From Candidatus Heimdallarchaeota archaeon LC_3 (GTDB taxonomy: Archaea; Asgardarchaeota; Heimdallarchaeia; Hodarchaeales; LC-3), in assembly GCA_001940645.1 (NCBI GenBank), contig MDVS01000083.1:1-52145 (forward strand): DNA of 52,145 nt, given 5' to 3'. The notes under the pieces were generated by a model. The model saw only the letters and a program-made list of their open reading frames with translations. It did not search any database and was not told the DNA's origin. Below, one piece after another: positions 1-8,677 of this stretch. The position numbers and the translations under genes are program-made. The stretch's first letter is position 1. Every line of letters begins with the position of its first letter.

Positions 1-177
1 ATTCAGGATGGTAATTTTGACGATTATGAGTTGTACCTTGAGGCCAAAGCTGTAGGAGCTTCGACACTCGAAGAATATCAGTTAGTGCTGAAATATCAGG
101 CCCCTGACTATGAGACTGCTTTAACTCTTGAGCAAGAAAAAACCAAGAATGGATCTGGTCAAGAAAAACTCGTATAA
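1..177 (+). CDS. C-terminal end of an unidentified protein (partial)
   Basis: The open frame runs in from the left edge and stops at a TAA at 175-177, leaving 58 residues. The tail is acidic and looks helical (it contains YELYLEAKAVGAS and ends GSGQEKLV). The base composition is noticeably less AT-rich than the surrounding sequence, as expected of real coding sequence here. I do not recognise the family, and the start lies outside the window. Confidence 0.5.
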   Translation: MQDGNFDDYELYLEAKAVGASTLEEYQLVLKYQAPDYETALTLEQEKTKNGSGQEKLV

Positions 178-327
178 TTGTAATGAAAGAAGGCAGCTAT
201 TTTCCTGTTTGTTTTTATTTACAAAAAGCGAAAACAGTAGCTAATTGGTAATCAATGCCAATAGAAAATAAGAATTTTTCCAGCTTAGAGAAAAACACCT
301 TCTGGTGCTAATGACCTCTCATCTAAG

Positions 328-801
328 CTATATTTTGATTTCTAAAAATTCAAAAGGCTTATTTGAAACAAAATTTTCCTCCAAATAATCGATCGTTTCA
401 ATTTGATGATTGAATTTTAAATATTTATGAGCTTCTTCTTTAGTTATCCATTTAAAATCTTTATGTTCATTTGAGAGTATAACTTCTTGATTAGATTTAA
501 TAATAGCTAAAAAAATTGGATTAATTTGAATACAATTTTTTGAAACTTCATAAAACTGCTCTAACCTATCTGCAGAATAAAATAAGTCAGGAACCAAGTT
601 TGTTTCTTCTTTTAACTCTCTTAATGCTGATTCCCATCCTTTTTCACTTTTTTCAATTTTCCCCGAAACCATTTGCCAAGTATTTTTTAAATAGGGGGTG
701 TTTCGTAAGATTATGAGGTATTTTGATTTATTATTTTCTATTCGACAAACATATACTACAACTACAAAAGATTTAATTGGAATTTCTTGTTTTATCTCCA
801 T
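328..801 (-). CDS. Nudix hydrolase
   Basis: This 157-residue protein is a Nudix hydrolase, which cleaves nucleoside diphosphates linked to another moiety. The Nudix box spans about residues 47-69, with G47, E53 and the metal-binding RELKEE at 61-66; the usual Gly near its end is Asn (EETNL). The C-terminal EHKDFKWI matches the EHxxFxW element of NudB-like (dihydroneopterin triphosphate/dATP pyrophosphatase) members, but the substrate cannot be settled from sequence. The length is normal for a single-domain member. It starts with ATG and stands alone on the minus strand. Confidence 0.85.
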   Translation of the reverse strand: MEIKQEIPIKSFVVVVYVCRIENNKSKYLIILRNTPYLKNTWQMVSGKIEKSEKGWESALRELKEETNLVPDLFYSADRLEQFYEVSKNCIQINPIFLAIIKSNQEVILSNEHKDFKWITKEEAHKYLKFNHQIETIDYLEENFVSNKPFEFLEIKI

Positions 802-889
802 TTTTATCGACCTTCATTCTCCTCATTTATTAATAATTTACATTAGATTAGTATATATCTTAATAAGTTTGCCACCCTATGTAACTTAA

Positions 890-985
890 GGATGCCCCGA
901 ATATTTATCGACAGCTAAACAAGTTACTCAGATATTACATAGTAAAGATGCGATCGATTTTATTGGAGATGGTTCGATGGATTAA
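890..985 (+). pseudogene. Short coding-like remnant
   Basis: An open stretch of 31 codons without a start ends in TAA at 983-985 and reads like the end of a protein (GCPEYLSTAKQVTQ... DFIGDGSMD). It lies immediately left of the palindrome and the duplicated segment, so it may be the stump of a gene cut by that rearrangement. Family unknown and support weak. Confidence 0.25.
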
Positions 986-1003
986 CCTTACTTCGTTGAA
1001 CAA

Positions 1004-1019
1004 AGTAGGTAAACCTACT
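1004..1019. repeat. 7-bp perfect inverted repeat
   Basis: AGTAGGT and ACCTACT are separated by two bases. The left arm also overlaps a second, imperfect hairpin made from TTACTTCGTTG and CAAAGTAG. It sits about 25 bp outside the left boundary of the duplicated segment. It could be a terminator-like hairpin or a recombination-associated sequence. Confidence 0.4.
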
Positions 1020-1044
1020 GAAAGTTGCATTCTATAATTGTCTC

Positions 1045-1185
1045 TAAGTTATTATAGATAAATAATAATAGGGCATACTGTCCTTCGACTGATGTTTTAC
1101 TTGAATCTACATATTCTGAAGGTATTTCAATTGTTATAGGTTGATTGCTTTTTATTTTTAACATTTTATATTGAGAAAGCTTCAA
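1045..1185 (-). pseudogene. 5' fragment of the gene at 20407-20847
   Basis: This is a nearly identical copy of the first ~45 codons of the 146-residue gene at 20407-20847, from its TTG/ATG start region through the segment encoding EGQYALLLFIYNN. The rest of the gene is missing because the homology to the other locus stops at about 1045. The fragment shows that this copy of the duplicated segment is the derived, truncated one. Confidence 0.75.
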
Positions 1186-1335
1186 AAATCATCCAATTCC
1201 ATTATTATTTTTCAATAAAACAAACTACTTTTGAAACAATTGATTTTCATTTTTTGTTCCTAACTTGTTTGTTGAATCATAGATTAAAGGGTATTTAGAT
1301 ATGTAATTTTTTAGTTTTAGATTTAAAAATCCCAT

Positions 1336-1968
1336 TTACTTTTGGTTATATTGAATTAAAAGAAATTTTTCTCTGTCTAACGATTGGAACGCGTTTAACA
1401 ACTTTCTTATTAAAATACTCATCTTAAGGTGAACTCCTGTAAAAACTGCTAACTCTTGTAAATATAGAATGTTTACCAAAAGTGAATATTCATTTACTAA
1501 TAAACCAAATCGTTCTTCTCTTTTCCATTCCTTCTGAGCGATTGAATTATAAATTTCATTAATTTTTTTCTCATAAAATTGTCCATAAATTTTCGATAAA
1601 ACCAATGACACCATTTCTTTGGGATCTAAGCTGTCTACATTCTCTGATAAAACATTAATATTGAATTGTGATTGAAAATAATCCAGAACCGGCTGAATAT
1701 CTATTTTTAAAATTTCACGAAAAAGATGATAAAATTTTGGACGATCAGAGTCCCAATACTGTAAAGGAGGCTTGCATTTAGTTAAAAATGCTGATATCAC
1801 GTTAGAGGAATTTGGAATAGTTATTTTTTGGGATTTTGTCCTGTTAACTATAATATCTGGGTCTCTATAGAATTGTTGATAGACAATAAACCTCAAAAAT
1901 TCAAATAGATATTCAAAATCGGTCTTCATTATTGGACACATATTTATTGAAAGCACCCGAGAAAACAA
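1336..1968 (-). CDS. Orphan protein of the duplicated segment, copy 1
   Basis: A soluble, probably helical protein of about 206 residues with no family I recognise. It has a paralogue at 20999-21619 that differs at only a handful of residues (for example FYHLF/FFHLF, DIQPV/DLQPV, AFQSL/AFKSL). The TTG start giving MFSRVL is not conserved in the other copy, where that codon is TCG, so the shared GTG (LSINM) or ATG (MCPIMK) is the better start. It lies about 21 bp downstream of the tail-anchored repeat gene in both copies, suggesting the two are co-transcribed and work together. Confidence 0.75.
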   Translation of the reverse strand: MFSRVLSINMCPIMKTDFEYLFEFLRFIVYQQFYRDPDIIVNRTKSQKITIPNSSNVISAFLTKCKPPLQYWDSDRPKFYHLFREILKIDIQPVLDYFQSQFNINVLSENVDSLDPKEMVSLVLSKIYGQFYEKKINEIYNSIAQKEWKREERFGLLVNEYSLLVNILYLQELAVFTGVHLKMSILIRKLLNAFQSLDREKFLLIQYNQK

Positions 1969-1989
1969 TAACTAATTTCCTCAAAACTA

Positions 1990-2343
1990 TTAGAGAAAAG
2001 TTATGAGGAGGTAAACAATAACCATCAAGACGACTAAGATTAACAATGTTTTGTAATGACGAAAGGGTAAGGTCAATATTGATCTCCGAGGACGGCCATA
2101 GGTAGGTTTGAATTTATTATCTGCTTTAAGGCTGTCGTAAGAAGGAATAAACTTTTTTGATTTAAGACCATCATAAGATGGGGTAAAATTTTCATTTGAT
2201 TTAAGACCATCATAAGACGGGGTATAATTTTCATTTGATTTAAGACCATCATAAGACGGGGTATAATTTTCATTTGATTCAAGTTTGTGATAAGGAGGCT
2301 TTTCTGCTTTTAGTTTTTGATCTTTTTCCATATGAAATCCCAA
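1990..2343 (-). CDS. Tail-anchored protein with five 13-residue Tyr repeats, copy 1
   Basis: The 117-residue protein has a basic N-terminus, five repeats at residues 21-84 with consensus LKSNEN(Y/F)TPSYDG, and one C-terminal membrane helix at about 97-117 with almost nothing after it. The topology is therefore that of a tail-anchored protein with the repeats in the cytosol. There is no signal peptide. Four repeats carry a YDGL/YDSL-type tetrapeptide, matching the general YxxPhi pattern. It is followed closely by the 210-residue orphan. Function is unknown; the repeats look like a linear-motif ligand array rather than an enzyme. Confidence 0.75.
   Translation of the reverse strand: MGFHMEKDQKLKAEKPPYHKLESNENYTPSYDGLKSNENYTPSYDGLKSNENFTPSYDGLKSKKFIPSYDSLKADNKFKPTYGRPRRSILTLPFRHYKTLLILVVLMVIVYLLITFL
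2159..2275 (-). repeat. Three 39-bp coding tandem repeats
   Basis: Units begin at 2159, 2198 and 2237 and encode 13-residue repeats. The second and third units are identical over 39 bases and the first differs by only a few, which suggests recent duplication or homogenisation. Two more diverged units follow toward the membrane helix. Confidence 0.85.
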
Positions 2344-2485
2344 TTAATATGATTATTTTGAAAATGAAACATACTAACAATTTTGAATTTAAATCAGCCT
2401 TAAAAAGGTTCTGAATTTTAATAAAACGAGGAAACTTTACCTAAATTTTTGATTTATTCAAATTCGACAAAAAATTACACAATAA

Positions 2486-2884
2486 TTATCTTATTTCTCT
2501 AAAAGGTTTTGTAGATTGCCAATTTCCGTTCTTAACTAAGATAAAATCTTCTGGAATAGGCATAATTGGGCCTAAGTAGATGTCGACAGATTTTTTCAAT
2601 TCAGAAATTTCAACACTTTCTCTATGAAGATTGTATGGAGCTTCTAAAGCATCTAATTCGTAAATTAGATTTTGAGATAATGAGTATACTTCAATATATA
2701 TATTAGAATAATTTTTAGAGCCAATAAGTAACGGATAGCTCCCATTGGTTATTAAAACTCCTTTAATGTTTATATAACCTTCAAATACTGGATTAACTCC
2801 CCTGAGATATTTAGTATGATTATAGTAACCATATTTCAGTGTACCATAGACAGCTAATAGGATATTATCACTTTTTATATTCAT
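2486..2884 (-). CDS. Gamma-glutamylcyclotransferase-like (GGCT/AIG2 family) protein
   Basis: The 132-residue protein carries the family's N-terminal substrate-binding signature as AVYGTLKYGY, then YPLL, and the acidic stretch ELDALEAPYNLHRE, where the catalytic Glu of the family lies. Such proteins release 5-oxoproline from gamma-glutamyl amines or dipeptides in the cytosol. The length is usual for the fold. ATG start. Substrate unknown; the fold call is firm. Confidence 0.8.
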   Translation of the reverse strand: MNIKSDNILLAVYGTLKYGYYNHTKYLRGVNPVFEGYINIKGVLITNGSYPLLIGSKNYSNIYIEVYSLSQNLIYELDALEAPYNLHRESVEISELKKSVDIYLGPIMPIPEDFILVKNGNWQSTKPFREIR

Positions 2885-2949
2885 TGATCTACCTGCTTCT
2901 CTCTGATTATCAATAAATAGTCCTCTTTCGTGTGATTTGTAATTACACT

Positions 2950-3236
2950 TTAACTGTTATTTTCTAAATTATTATCGAAATTATCAGTATATTCATCTAT
3001 TAACTCGCTTGAAAATTTTGAGATAATTTCTTCAAAGTACAATGAAAAAACGAGTATTAATCCTATAAATGACAAAAGTACTGATATTATATATAGAAAA
3101 AAAAAACTCCAGAAAATGCACCACCATGAACTATTGGTACACTTATATTCAAAATTAAAAAACAAGAAAGAGAGATAAGAGTAGTGATAAAAATAGATTT
3201 TTTGTATTTTTTGGACCAATCTAAAACATTATTCAT
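2950..3236 (-). pseudogene. Two-helix membrane protein split by a homopolymer frameshift
   Basis: From the ATG at 3234-3236 a frame reads MNNVLDWSKKYKK followed by a membrane helix and a short loop (PIVHGGAFSG), then hits a stop. The other frame continues at once with a second helix (IISVLLSFIGLILVFSL) and an acidic tail ending DNNLENNS. The two join if the A10 run at 3097-3106 is read as eleven, giving a 95-residue two-helix protein. Either a one-base assembly error or a real frameshift. Family unknown. Confidence 0.65.
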
Positions 3237-3402
3237 AATGTTTGTATTTTAAAAATAGTGAATTTATATGAATTTTGAAATCGGAAATAAAAAAATATAT
3301 TCAAAAGCTTAATTTTACTTCAGAACCAAGTTTGATTTTGTTCTTAATTGTTTAATTTCTCTAATTTGTCAAATTTGTCCTGTCGAGTTGAAAATAGTTA
3401 AT

Positions 3403-3411
3403 AAAAAAAAA
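3403..3411 (-). terminator. Poly-T terminator for the dihydrouridine synthase gene
   Basis: Nine As on the plus strand give a T9 tract on the minus-strand transcript about 17 bp past the stop codon at 3428. Archaeal termination commonly uses such U-runs. Confidence 0.45.
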
Positions 3412-3427
3412 TATCAAGTATCACTTT

Positions 3428-4408
3428 TTATTCAATATAATTTGTTTGTTTATTGAACGCTTTACTTAAAAATGAGTTGATTTCTTCTAAGGAGAGTTTT
3501 ATCGAATCGTTCCGTAGATATTTTCTCTGATCAACAGAGAGGATTGGATGAAGAAAGTCTGAAATTCGTTTTCTAAACCTGATTAATCGAAAAAAATCAT
3601 TTTCTTTTGCGTTTGTATAAAAAATATTTATCCAATCCCAGCGTTCTTCATCAGTTGGATTTGATATAGTATTTAACAAACAATCCTCAAAAATTTTTGG
3701 ATTATGTATTGCAGCCCTTCCAATCATAACAGCATCACAATACTTATTATTAATAACATCATTCGCAATTTTACTGTTAAAAATATCTCCATTGCCAATT
3801 ACTGGAATAAATAATTTTTCTTTCGCTTGTTTTATTAATTCCCATTGAGCTGGTACCTTATAAGAGTCATTTGCTAATCGTCCATGTATACAAATTGCTG
3901 CAGCTCCAGCTGATTCTATTTGATCAATTGTTTTGAAAAAATTCCTTGTATTCGTTACTCCAGTCCGTATTTTTACCGTTACTGGTTTGGTCGTAGCTTT
4001 AACCATTGCTTCTATTATTTTAACAACTTTTTGAGGTCGTTTGAGTAATGCTACGCCTGCTCCCTGTGATACAGCTTGAGATGTTGGGCACCCTAAATTG
4101 AAATCAAAGAGAGCAAATTGGTCTTCAAACATTTTTATAGATTTTTTGAAATATTCCTCTTGGGAACCAAAAAGTTGTAATCCAACTGGGTGCTCCTCAG
4201 GCTTAGTTTTGATCTTATTTATGACTGATTTTTTTCCTCCAGCAAGATTTTTAGCATCAATCATTTCTGTATACGTGAGACCAGGCTTATATTTCTTTAC
4301 AAGTAATCGGAAAGGTAAATCTGTAACTTTAGTTAATGGGGCTAAAAAAAAGGGATTTTCGAGTTGCAGGGATCCTAGTTTGATTGTATTTGCCATATTC
4401 AATTTCAC
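3428..4408 (-). CDS. dus: tRNA-dihydrouridine synthase (DusB-like)
   Basis: The 326-residue flavoprotein reduces specific uridines in tRNA to dihydrouridine using NAD(P)H. The TIM-barrel signatures are all present: FLAPLTKVTD near the N-terminus, TEMI, FNLGCPT with the catalytic Cys at about residue 107, the HGR motif, IGNGDI, and the FMN phosphate site MIGRAA. A helical C-terminal domain (RFRKRISDFLHP) follows. The length is normal. Internal ATG codons (M1, M5) leave the exact start slightly uncertain. It appears monocistronic with a T-run downstream. Confidence 0.92.
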   Translation of the reverse strand: MKLNMANTIKLGSLQLENPFFLAPLTKVTDLPFRLLVKKYKPGLTYTEMIDAKNLAGGKKSVINKIKTKPEEHPVGLQLFGSQEEYFKKSIKMFEDQFALFDFNLGCPTSQAVSQGAGVALLKRPQKVVKIIEAMVKATTKPVTVKIRTGVTNTRNFFKTIDQIESAGAAAICIHGRLANDSYKVPAQWELIKQAKEKLFIPVIGNGDIFNSKIANDVINNKYCDAVMIGRAAIHNPKIFEDCLLNTISNPTDEERWDWINIFYTNAKENDFFRLIRFRKRISDFLHPILSVDQRKYLRNDSIKLSLEEINSFLSKAFNKQTNYIE

Positions 4409-4708
4409 GTAAGGTTAAAGTTTGCTATTAAAAAGGATATTCTTTCATTAAGTAAAAGGTATTTTACCGCAATTTTTCATCATTAATATTTCAATTGAAA
4501 ATCTGTTGAAAAGAAAAAGAATGAATTGAGGTAAATAGTCAAAAATAGAGCATTAAAAAATGTTTTTTGGTCCTCTAGGGTAATGGATTCAAACAGTTCA
4601 TAGTAATTCCTAGTAATAACAAACCAATCCAAATTCTATTTAGATGATTTCAAAATTTAAATTTTAGAAAAGAAGGAGATTCCTTACTATATTTCATTTT
4701 TATACTTG

Positions 4709-4956
4709 CTAATTCCGTCGCTTTCTTCTAATAAGAATTAGCCCAAACAAACTAAACCCGATCAAGAGGACACTAAACCCTTCGGCAGTTCGGGTAATGG
4801 TTTCACTGATTCGACTAATTAAGGTTGAGATTGAGACCTCAGTAGTGGTGTTGATTTCTGTAGTAGTATCAGAAACTGTGGTTGTAGTCGTTGACACTGG
4901 AAGAGTAGTTGTTGATGCAGGTTCAGTAATAGTAGTTGTTTCCGTATAGAGAAATG
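4709..4956 (-). pseudogene. C-terminal anchor fragment of a surface protein
   Basis: The open frame encodes a Thr-rich stalk (ETTTITEPASTTT...), then one membrane helix (FSVLLIGFSLFGLILI) and the basic tail RRKRRN, the usual end of an archaeal cell-surface protein. It has no signal peptide and no folded domain, and upstream it meets a stop at about 4956 with no good start codon. A GTG at 4897 could start a 62-residue product, but this is more likely the tail of a lost gene. Confidence 0.6.
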
Positions 4957-4957
4957 A

Positions 4958-5295
4958 TTAGAATAAAATAGGTTCATTAGGTCCAGTCACGATAAACACA
5001 CTTGAGATTTTCTGTTCAATCAGTGTATTAGTAAAAGAAGCTAAATCACGGGTATCTATAAATTGTAATGGTCTATCTCCGTCACTTGGTGCAAGCACTT
5101 CTCCTCCAAAGCGGATTCTTACTACCCAATAGGTGAAAAAATTATTATTATCAAAAGGACCTATGACAGCTCCTGGGCGGATTATTAGAGATTTTTCCTT
5201 TCCAAAAGCTTTCAAAACAATTTGTTCACATAATACCTTGTAGTAGCCATAATTTCTTTCCCACCAAGCAACTTCTGGAACTCCAATTTTAATAT
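4958..5295 (-). pseudogene. NAD-dependent epimerase/dehydratase fragment
   Basis: The reading frame contains the catalytic YGYYK (YxxxK) motif followed by the typical extended-SDR segment RPGAVIGPFD, then LQFIDTRDLASF. The nucleotide-binding N-terminal half and the end of the protein are absent, and the frame is closed by stops on both sides. It is therefore an internal fragment of a nucleotide-sugar-epimerase-like gene. It abuts the surface-anchor fragment, making 4.7-5.3 kb a patch of gene debris. Confidence 0.75.
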
Positions 5296-5370
5296 TATTA
5301 AATGGTTAATATTATTAAATGTCTTTACAAACAAATTTTGAACTTATTAATAATCCAGAACTATTTAATA

Positions 5371-6081
5371 TTACTCTTGAATTTGATTTAACACAATTTT
5401 CCTTTTAGACTTTCTATTTTGTATATACCAAATAAAGAAATATGAACTCATTAATAGAGGATAAATAGCAATTTTTAAGGTGTAAATTTGATAAAATATT
5501 TTAATTTGATTTGAAATAACCCATTCAGCCCAGAGATTGAATAAGTAAATTTCTCCAAAAATGGAAATTATAATATTTATGACTGAAAAGAGAATTAGAG
5601 CCTCTTTTAAGGGTGCAACTAGAATTCTCTTATTTAAAGCAATTAAAATCATTAAAACAGAGAAAATTATTGAACTAACAGGAACTAGGAGAATTAAATA
5701 CTCATAATTCCTTACAAAGAAAGAAGTGTAAGAATTTGGATCAGACATCAAATAACTGAACAATAACCTCGAGAATACTGTAAAAATTAGAAATATACCT
5801 GAAATCATAAGGTAGATATGAGATTTACCAAAATATTGCTTTAAATAGTAAAAAAATAACATATTGATAAACGCATCAAATATAAGCAACAAAAAAACCA
5901 GCCCAAATAAAATAAAATTAATGGGACAAGTTGATGGATCAATGTCTTCTATACATGGTCGGGAGTAATAGAGACCAGAAACAAGTGCAAAAAGCTGTAC
6001 AAAATTAGAAAATGCTAATAATGCAATTATTTTATGAGGAAAATTTGAAATAAATGAAACATTATCCGTTTGATTCGTGGT
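5371..6081 (-). CDS. Multi-pass membrane protein, start unclear
   Basis: A TTG at 5892 would give 173 residues, but the same frame stays open back to 6081 and encodes another plausible helix (IIALLAFSNFVQLFALVSG) and a Cys-containing loop (RPCIEDIDPSTCP) before the helix at FILFGLVFLLLI. The extended protein would have about six helices and a basic tail (NRKSKRKIVLN). No ATG/GTG/TTG is present in the extension. A TTG in another frame (KDKPRIKRIM) could be the true start if one base is missing near 6065. Family unknown. Confidence 0.6.
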   Translation of the reverse strand, partial: TTNQTDNVSFISNFPHKIIALLAFSNFVQLFALVSGLYYSRPCIEDIDPSTCPINFILFGLVFLLLIFDAFINMLFFYYLKQYFGKSHIYLMISGIFLIFTVFSRLLFSYLMSDPNSYTSFFVRNYEYLILLVPVSSIIFSVLMILIALNKRILVAPLKEALILFSVINIIISIFGEIYLFNLWAEWVISNQIKIFYQIYTLKIAIYPLLMSSYFFIWYIQNRKSKRKIVLNQIQE

Positions 6082-6141
6082 TTATCCTTCAAAATTTTGT
6101 TCAAATAGACCTAATCCACCTTTTTAGCTGGTGAAAAAGTT

Positions 6142-6870
6142 TTATGCTATAAATCCTCCAAATTCGACTTTAATATTTCGTGTTGCATTATGTGTTAACT
6201 TTAACACTTCTATATCTGCTGATACTCCAGCAAAATTCGTTTTTGCTGAATATGAATAAAAAACATTCGCAGTTATTTGATTAGACTTCAATTCAGGAAA
6301 TAAAATATATATTGTTGTGTGAGAACCCATTATATCTGATCCTTCCCAGTCAGTTATTCCCAATCCACTAATAACAGTAGAGAATATTTTTCTTTCTTCA
6401 CTTATCTTAGTTCTTGGTGTATATTCATTCGTTTGGCATATGGTTAGTGATTCCTTTCCTATTATTTTCATGAATGTTACATTAATTGCTCGTCCTAAAA
6501 TGGTCATATTTTTTGAGACTATTTCAATTTCGTATTCATCATTCGCTATTAATTCTTTGATTGACAAAGTGGGATTAATATAATTTAGTTCAGCATAACT
6601 TTCTGTTGCATTAATAATTATTATTTCAGACCCTGCTACTGGATCAATCCCTAATATTGGTAAATATAAAATAAATTCCGTCTCCTCACTTAAATTTACT
6701 GTTATTGTAGTTGTTTCCCTATAGAAAGGTGGATTAAAACCTCCTGAAAGAAAAAAGAAAGAAAACCATGTTAATCCCCCGATTAGTGAAATAAATATTA
6801 CAATTATAATTAAATAAATCAATATAGTTTTTGCTTTAGTATTCAAAGGTCTCAAGTTCATGAAATCCAA
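6142..6870 (-). CDS. Membrane-anchored extracellular protein
   Basis: The 242-residue protein has a short cytosolic N-terminus, one signal-anchor helix at about residues 16-42, and a beta-rich domain outside the cell. Several Asn-X-Ser/Thr sequons (NLS, NAT, NMT, NVT, NAT) are consistent with archaeal N-glycosylation. I recognise no enzyme motif. Start chosen at the first ATG; the Met at residue 4 is also possible. Confidence 0.65.
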   Translation of the reverse strand: MDFMNLRPLNTKAKTILIYLIIIVIFISLIGGLTWFSFFFLSGGFNPPFYRETTTITVNLSEETEFILYLPILGIDPVAGSEIIIINATESYAELNYINPTLSIKELIANDEYEIEIVSKNMTILGRAINVTFMKIIGKESLTICQTNEYTPRTKISEERKIFSTVISGLGITDWEGSDIMGSHTTIYILFPELKSNQITANVFYSYSAKTNFAGVSADIEVLKLTHNATRNIKVEFGGFIA

Positions 6871-7016
6871 TTTCGTGTATATTAATTTATTGATCCTGTA
6901 GAAAACGGTGGTGATATTATTCTTAATCTCTCAATTGATTTTTAATTTGGATCTTTTAGTTGTTGTTCTGTATAACCTTTTATTGATTGTGCTTTCTTTT
7001 CATCTAAGATCAAAGA

Positions 7017-7571
7017 TTATTGAAAGGCCATTTTTTCTTTGTACGAAAGATTCAATTTTCGCTTACGATTTGATATTGAAATTTTAATTTTGTTATATCC
7101 AATAGAGATGGTAACCACAGCAGAGCCAACTAGTAATAGAAAACCAAATCCAAATCCAATTCCTGATTTAACACAGGTTCCAGATAATCCAAATGAATGA
7201 AAATTAGTACAGTCACCTAACAAAACCAACATTAGTAAGACTAACTCGAACAATCCTACAAGTAAAAATGAATAGGTCCTCTCATCTTTTTGAAGTACTT
7301 CTGCTCTTAAGACCTTAAACAAGCCAAGAAAGCAAAATATTAATAATAAAATTATTCCTGGGATTCCAAGAAATGTCCAACCCGTAATAGGAAAATCACC
7401 ATTAGATCTGCCTAGTAGCTCATAAGAATATGGACGAAAATAAGCTACTTCATGTAAATAGGAATTAAAAATATTTATTTCTAGTATTGGAAGAAAAATT
7501 GGAGAGAGAAATGTAATTAAGCCGGATAATACCATTGTGATACTTAAATAACGACTTTGATTTAATTTCAA
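7017..7571 (-). CDS. Four-helix membrane protein
   Basis: The 184-residue protein has about four hydrophobic segments. A first extracytoplasmic loop lies between the first two helices, a Cys-containing loop (CTNFHSFGLSGTCVK) could form a disulfide, and the C-terminus is basic and cytosolic. No recognised family. It lies on the minus strand with its neighbours but is separated by 145-200 bp on each side, so it is probably transcribed alone. Confidence 0.6.
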   Translation of the reverse strand: MKLNQSRYLSITMVLSGLITFLSPIFLPILEINIFNSYLHEVAYFRPYSYELLGRSNGDFPITGWTFLGIPGIILLLIFCFLGLFKVLRAEVLQKDERTYSFLLVGLFELVLLMLVLLGDCTNFHSFGLSGTCVKSGIGFGFGFLLLVGSAVVTISIGYNKIKISISNRKRKLNLSYKEKMAFQ

Positions 7572-7772
7572 TTAAAAAAAATCCTTAATTACTCTATTAT
7601 TAATTTTCATCTTCTTAAATATTTTTGGATTCAGTAATAATTAGAACTAATATCCACGATATTCAGTAATTCTAATAGAAATTTTGTCTTAAAAACAGTA
7701 TTAGGGGAACCTAATCATAATAATTACGGGATATGATAATTCAAAAGGTCACATCAGCAAACTGATTTTGAA

Positions 7773-8264
7773 TTATTCAACCAAATATGATATTAATGAA
7801 TCAAATTCTTCTTTATTTTGTCCTTCCAATCTAAAAATCTTTATAAATTCCTTTGAAGATCGGACTCGCTCTTGAACCTCTCCTAAGAACTTTGTTTCGA
7901 TATACATTTCCAATGGATTTGCTTTACTTATATCAATTAGACTTATTCTTCCCTGATACTCTCCCAATTTTTCTTTTATCCATATTAATAGTGATTCCAA
8001 TTTTATTGCTGATGAAAAAAATAATAACAATCCAAGAAAATTATTAAAACTACTATTACTGTCAATTTCAACCAATCTGATCTCTAATTTATTAAGATGG
8101 GTAAGTTTACTATCTCTCATTGTGTAAAGAGTGTAATTTAATTCTCGCATAGGTCTTGATTGAAATTTTTTAAGAGATTTGTCTAAAAAAGAATCTATTG
8201 GAAATCTATACAAATTTATGATTGCAAAAACTCTTTGAGAATAGATAGTTGAGTCTGTATTCAT
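7773..8264 (-). CDS. Hypothetical soluble protein
   Basis: A 163-residue protein with no signal peptide. A central hydrophobic stretch (FNNFLGLLLFFSSAI) could be a buried helix or a marginal membrane segment, and the C-terminus is charged and helical. I recognise no family. The codon pattern is normal for the window and it starts with ATG. Confidence 0.5.
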   Translation of the reverse strand: MNTDSTIYSQRVFAIINLYRFPIDSFLDKSLKKFQSRPMRELNYTLYTMRDSKLTHLNKLEIRLVEIDSNSSFNNFLGLLLFFSSAIKLESLLIWIKEKLGEYQGRISLIDISKANPLEMYIETKFLGEVQERVRSSKEFIKIFRLEGQNKEEFDSLISYLVE

Positions 8265-8677
8265 TTGCTCTATTGATAATCGTTGATGTTATATATCCTA
8301 GCAAACGTTAGTCAATCGTTTCTTAACTTAAATGAAATCAAATTTGGTTTGTAAATGAATGCATGAATTGTAAAAATTATTTTATATCTGAAAATAATTC
8401 AACGAATTTAGATTAAAAGATGTCAAAATTTATTCAATTAAAGATCAGAAACTAGACGTGTTTCCTTGAAGCACGATGATTAAGGGTTTAATTCCTGCAT
8501 TAACTATTTATTATTCAATCGAGGGAACTTCGTAACAAAACAATTATAGTCTGACTTAGAATCAAGGAGTGAAGGGAATTTGAAAGAAAAAATGAAAATG
8601 TTTTCAATACCAGAATAATATCAAAATTAATTGGATAATAGAAATGAATTAAGAGAACACTCAAATTGTGATCGTAT
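8265..8677. other. Intergenic gap
   Basis: Very AT-rich sequence between divergent genes. I see no convincing small gene or RNA. The promoters of both flanking genes must lie here. Confidence 0.4.

Larger units (their letters stand above)
1045..2433. repeat. Dispersed segmental duplication, copy 1 (partner 20707-22097)
   Basis: About 1.39 kb is repeated roughly 19.66 kb away in the same orientation with high identity. It contains a truncated 5' gene end, the complete 210-residue orphan and the complete 117-residue repeat protein. No transposase, terminal inverted repeat or target-site duplication is visible at the ends. The right end of homology is near 2433 after the shared ATAAAACGAGGAA. 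Confidence 0.85.

Noticed and set aside
698..889. Plus-strand frame of 63 codons over the Nudix start region
   Set aside because: It lies antisense to the well-supported Nudix gene and has no motif.
2073..2282. Repetitive frame rich in MMVLNQMK inside the repeat protein gene
   Set aside because: It is the shifted reading of the 39-bp tandem repeats; the frame with the membrane helix is the real one.
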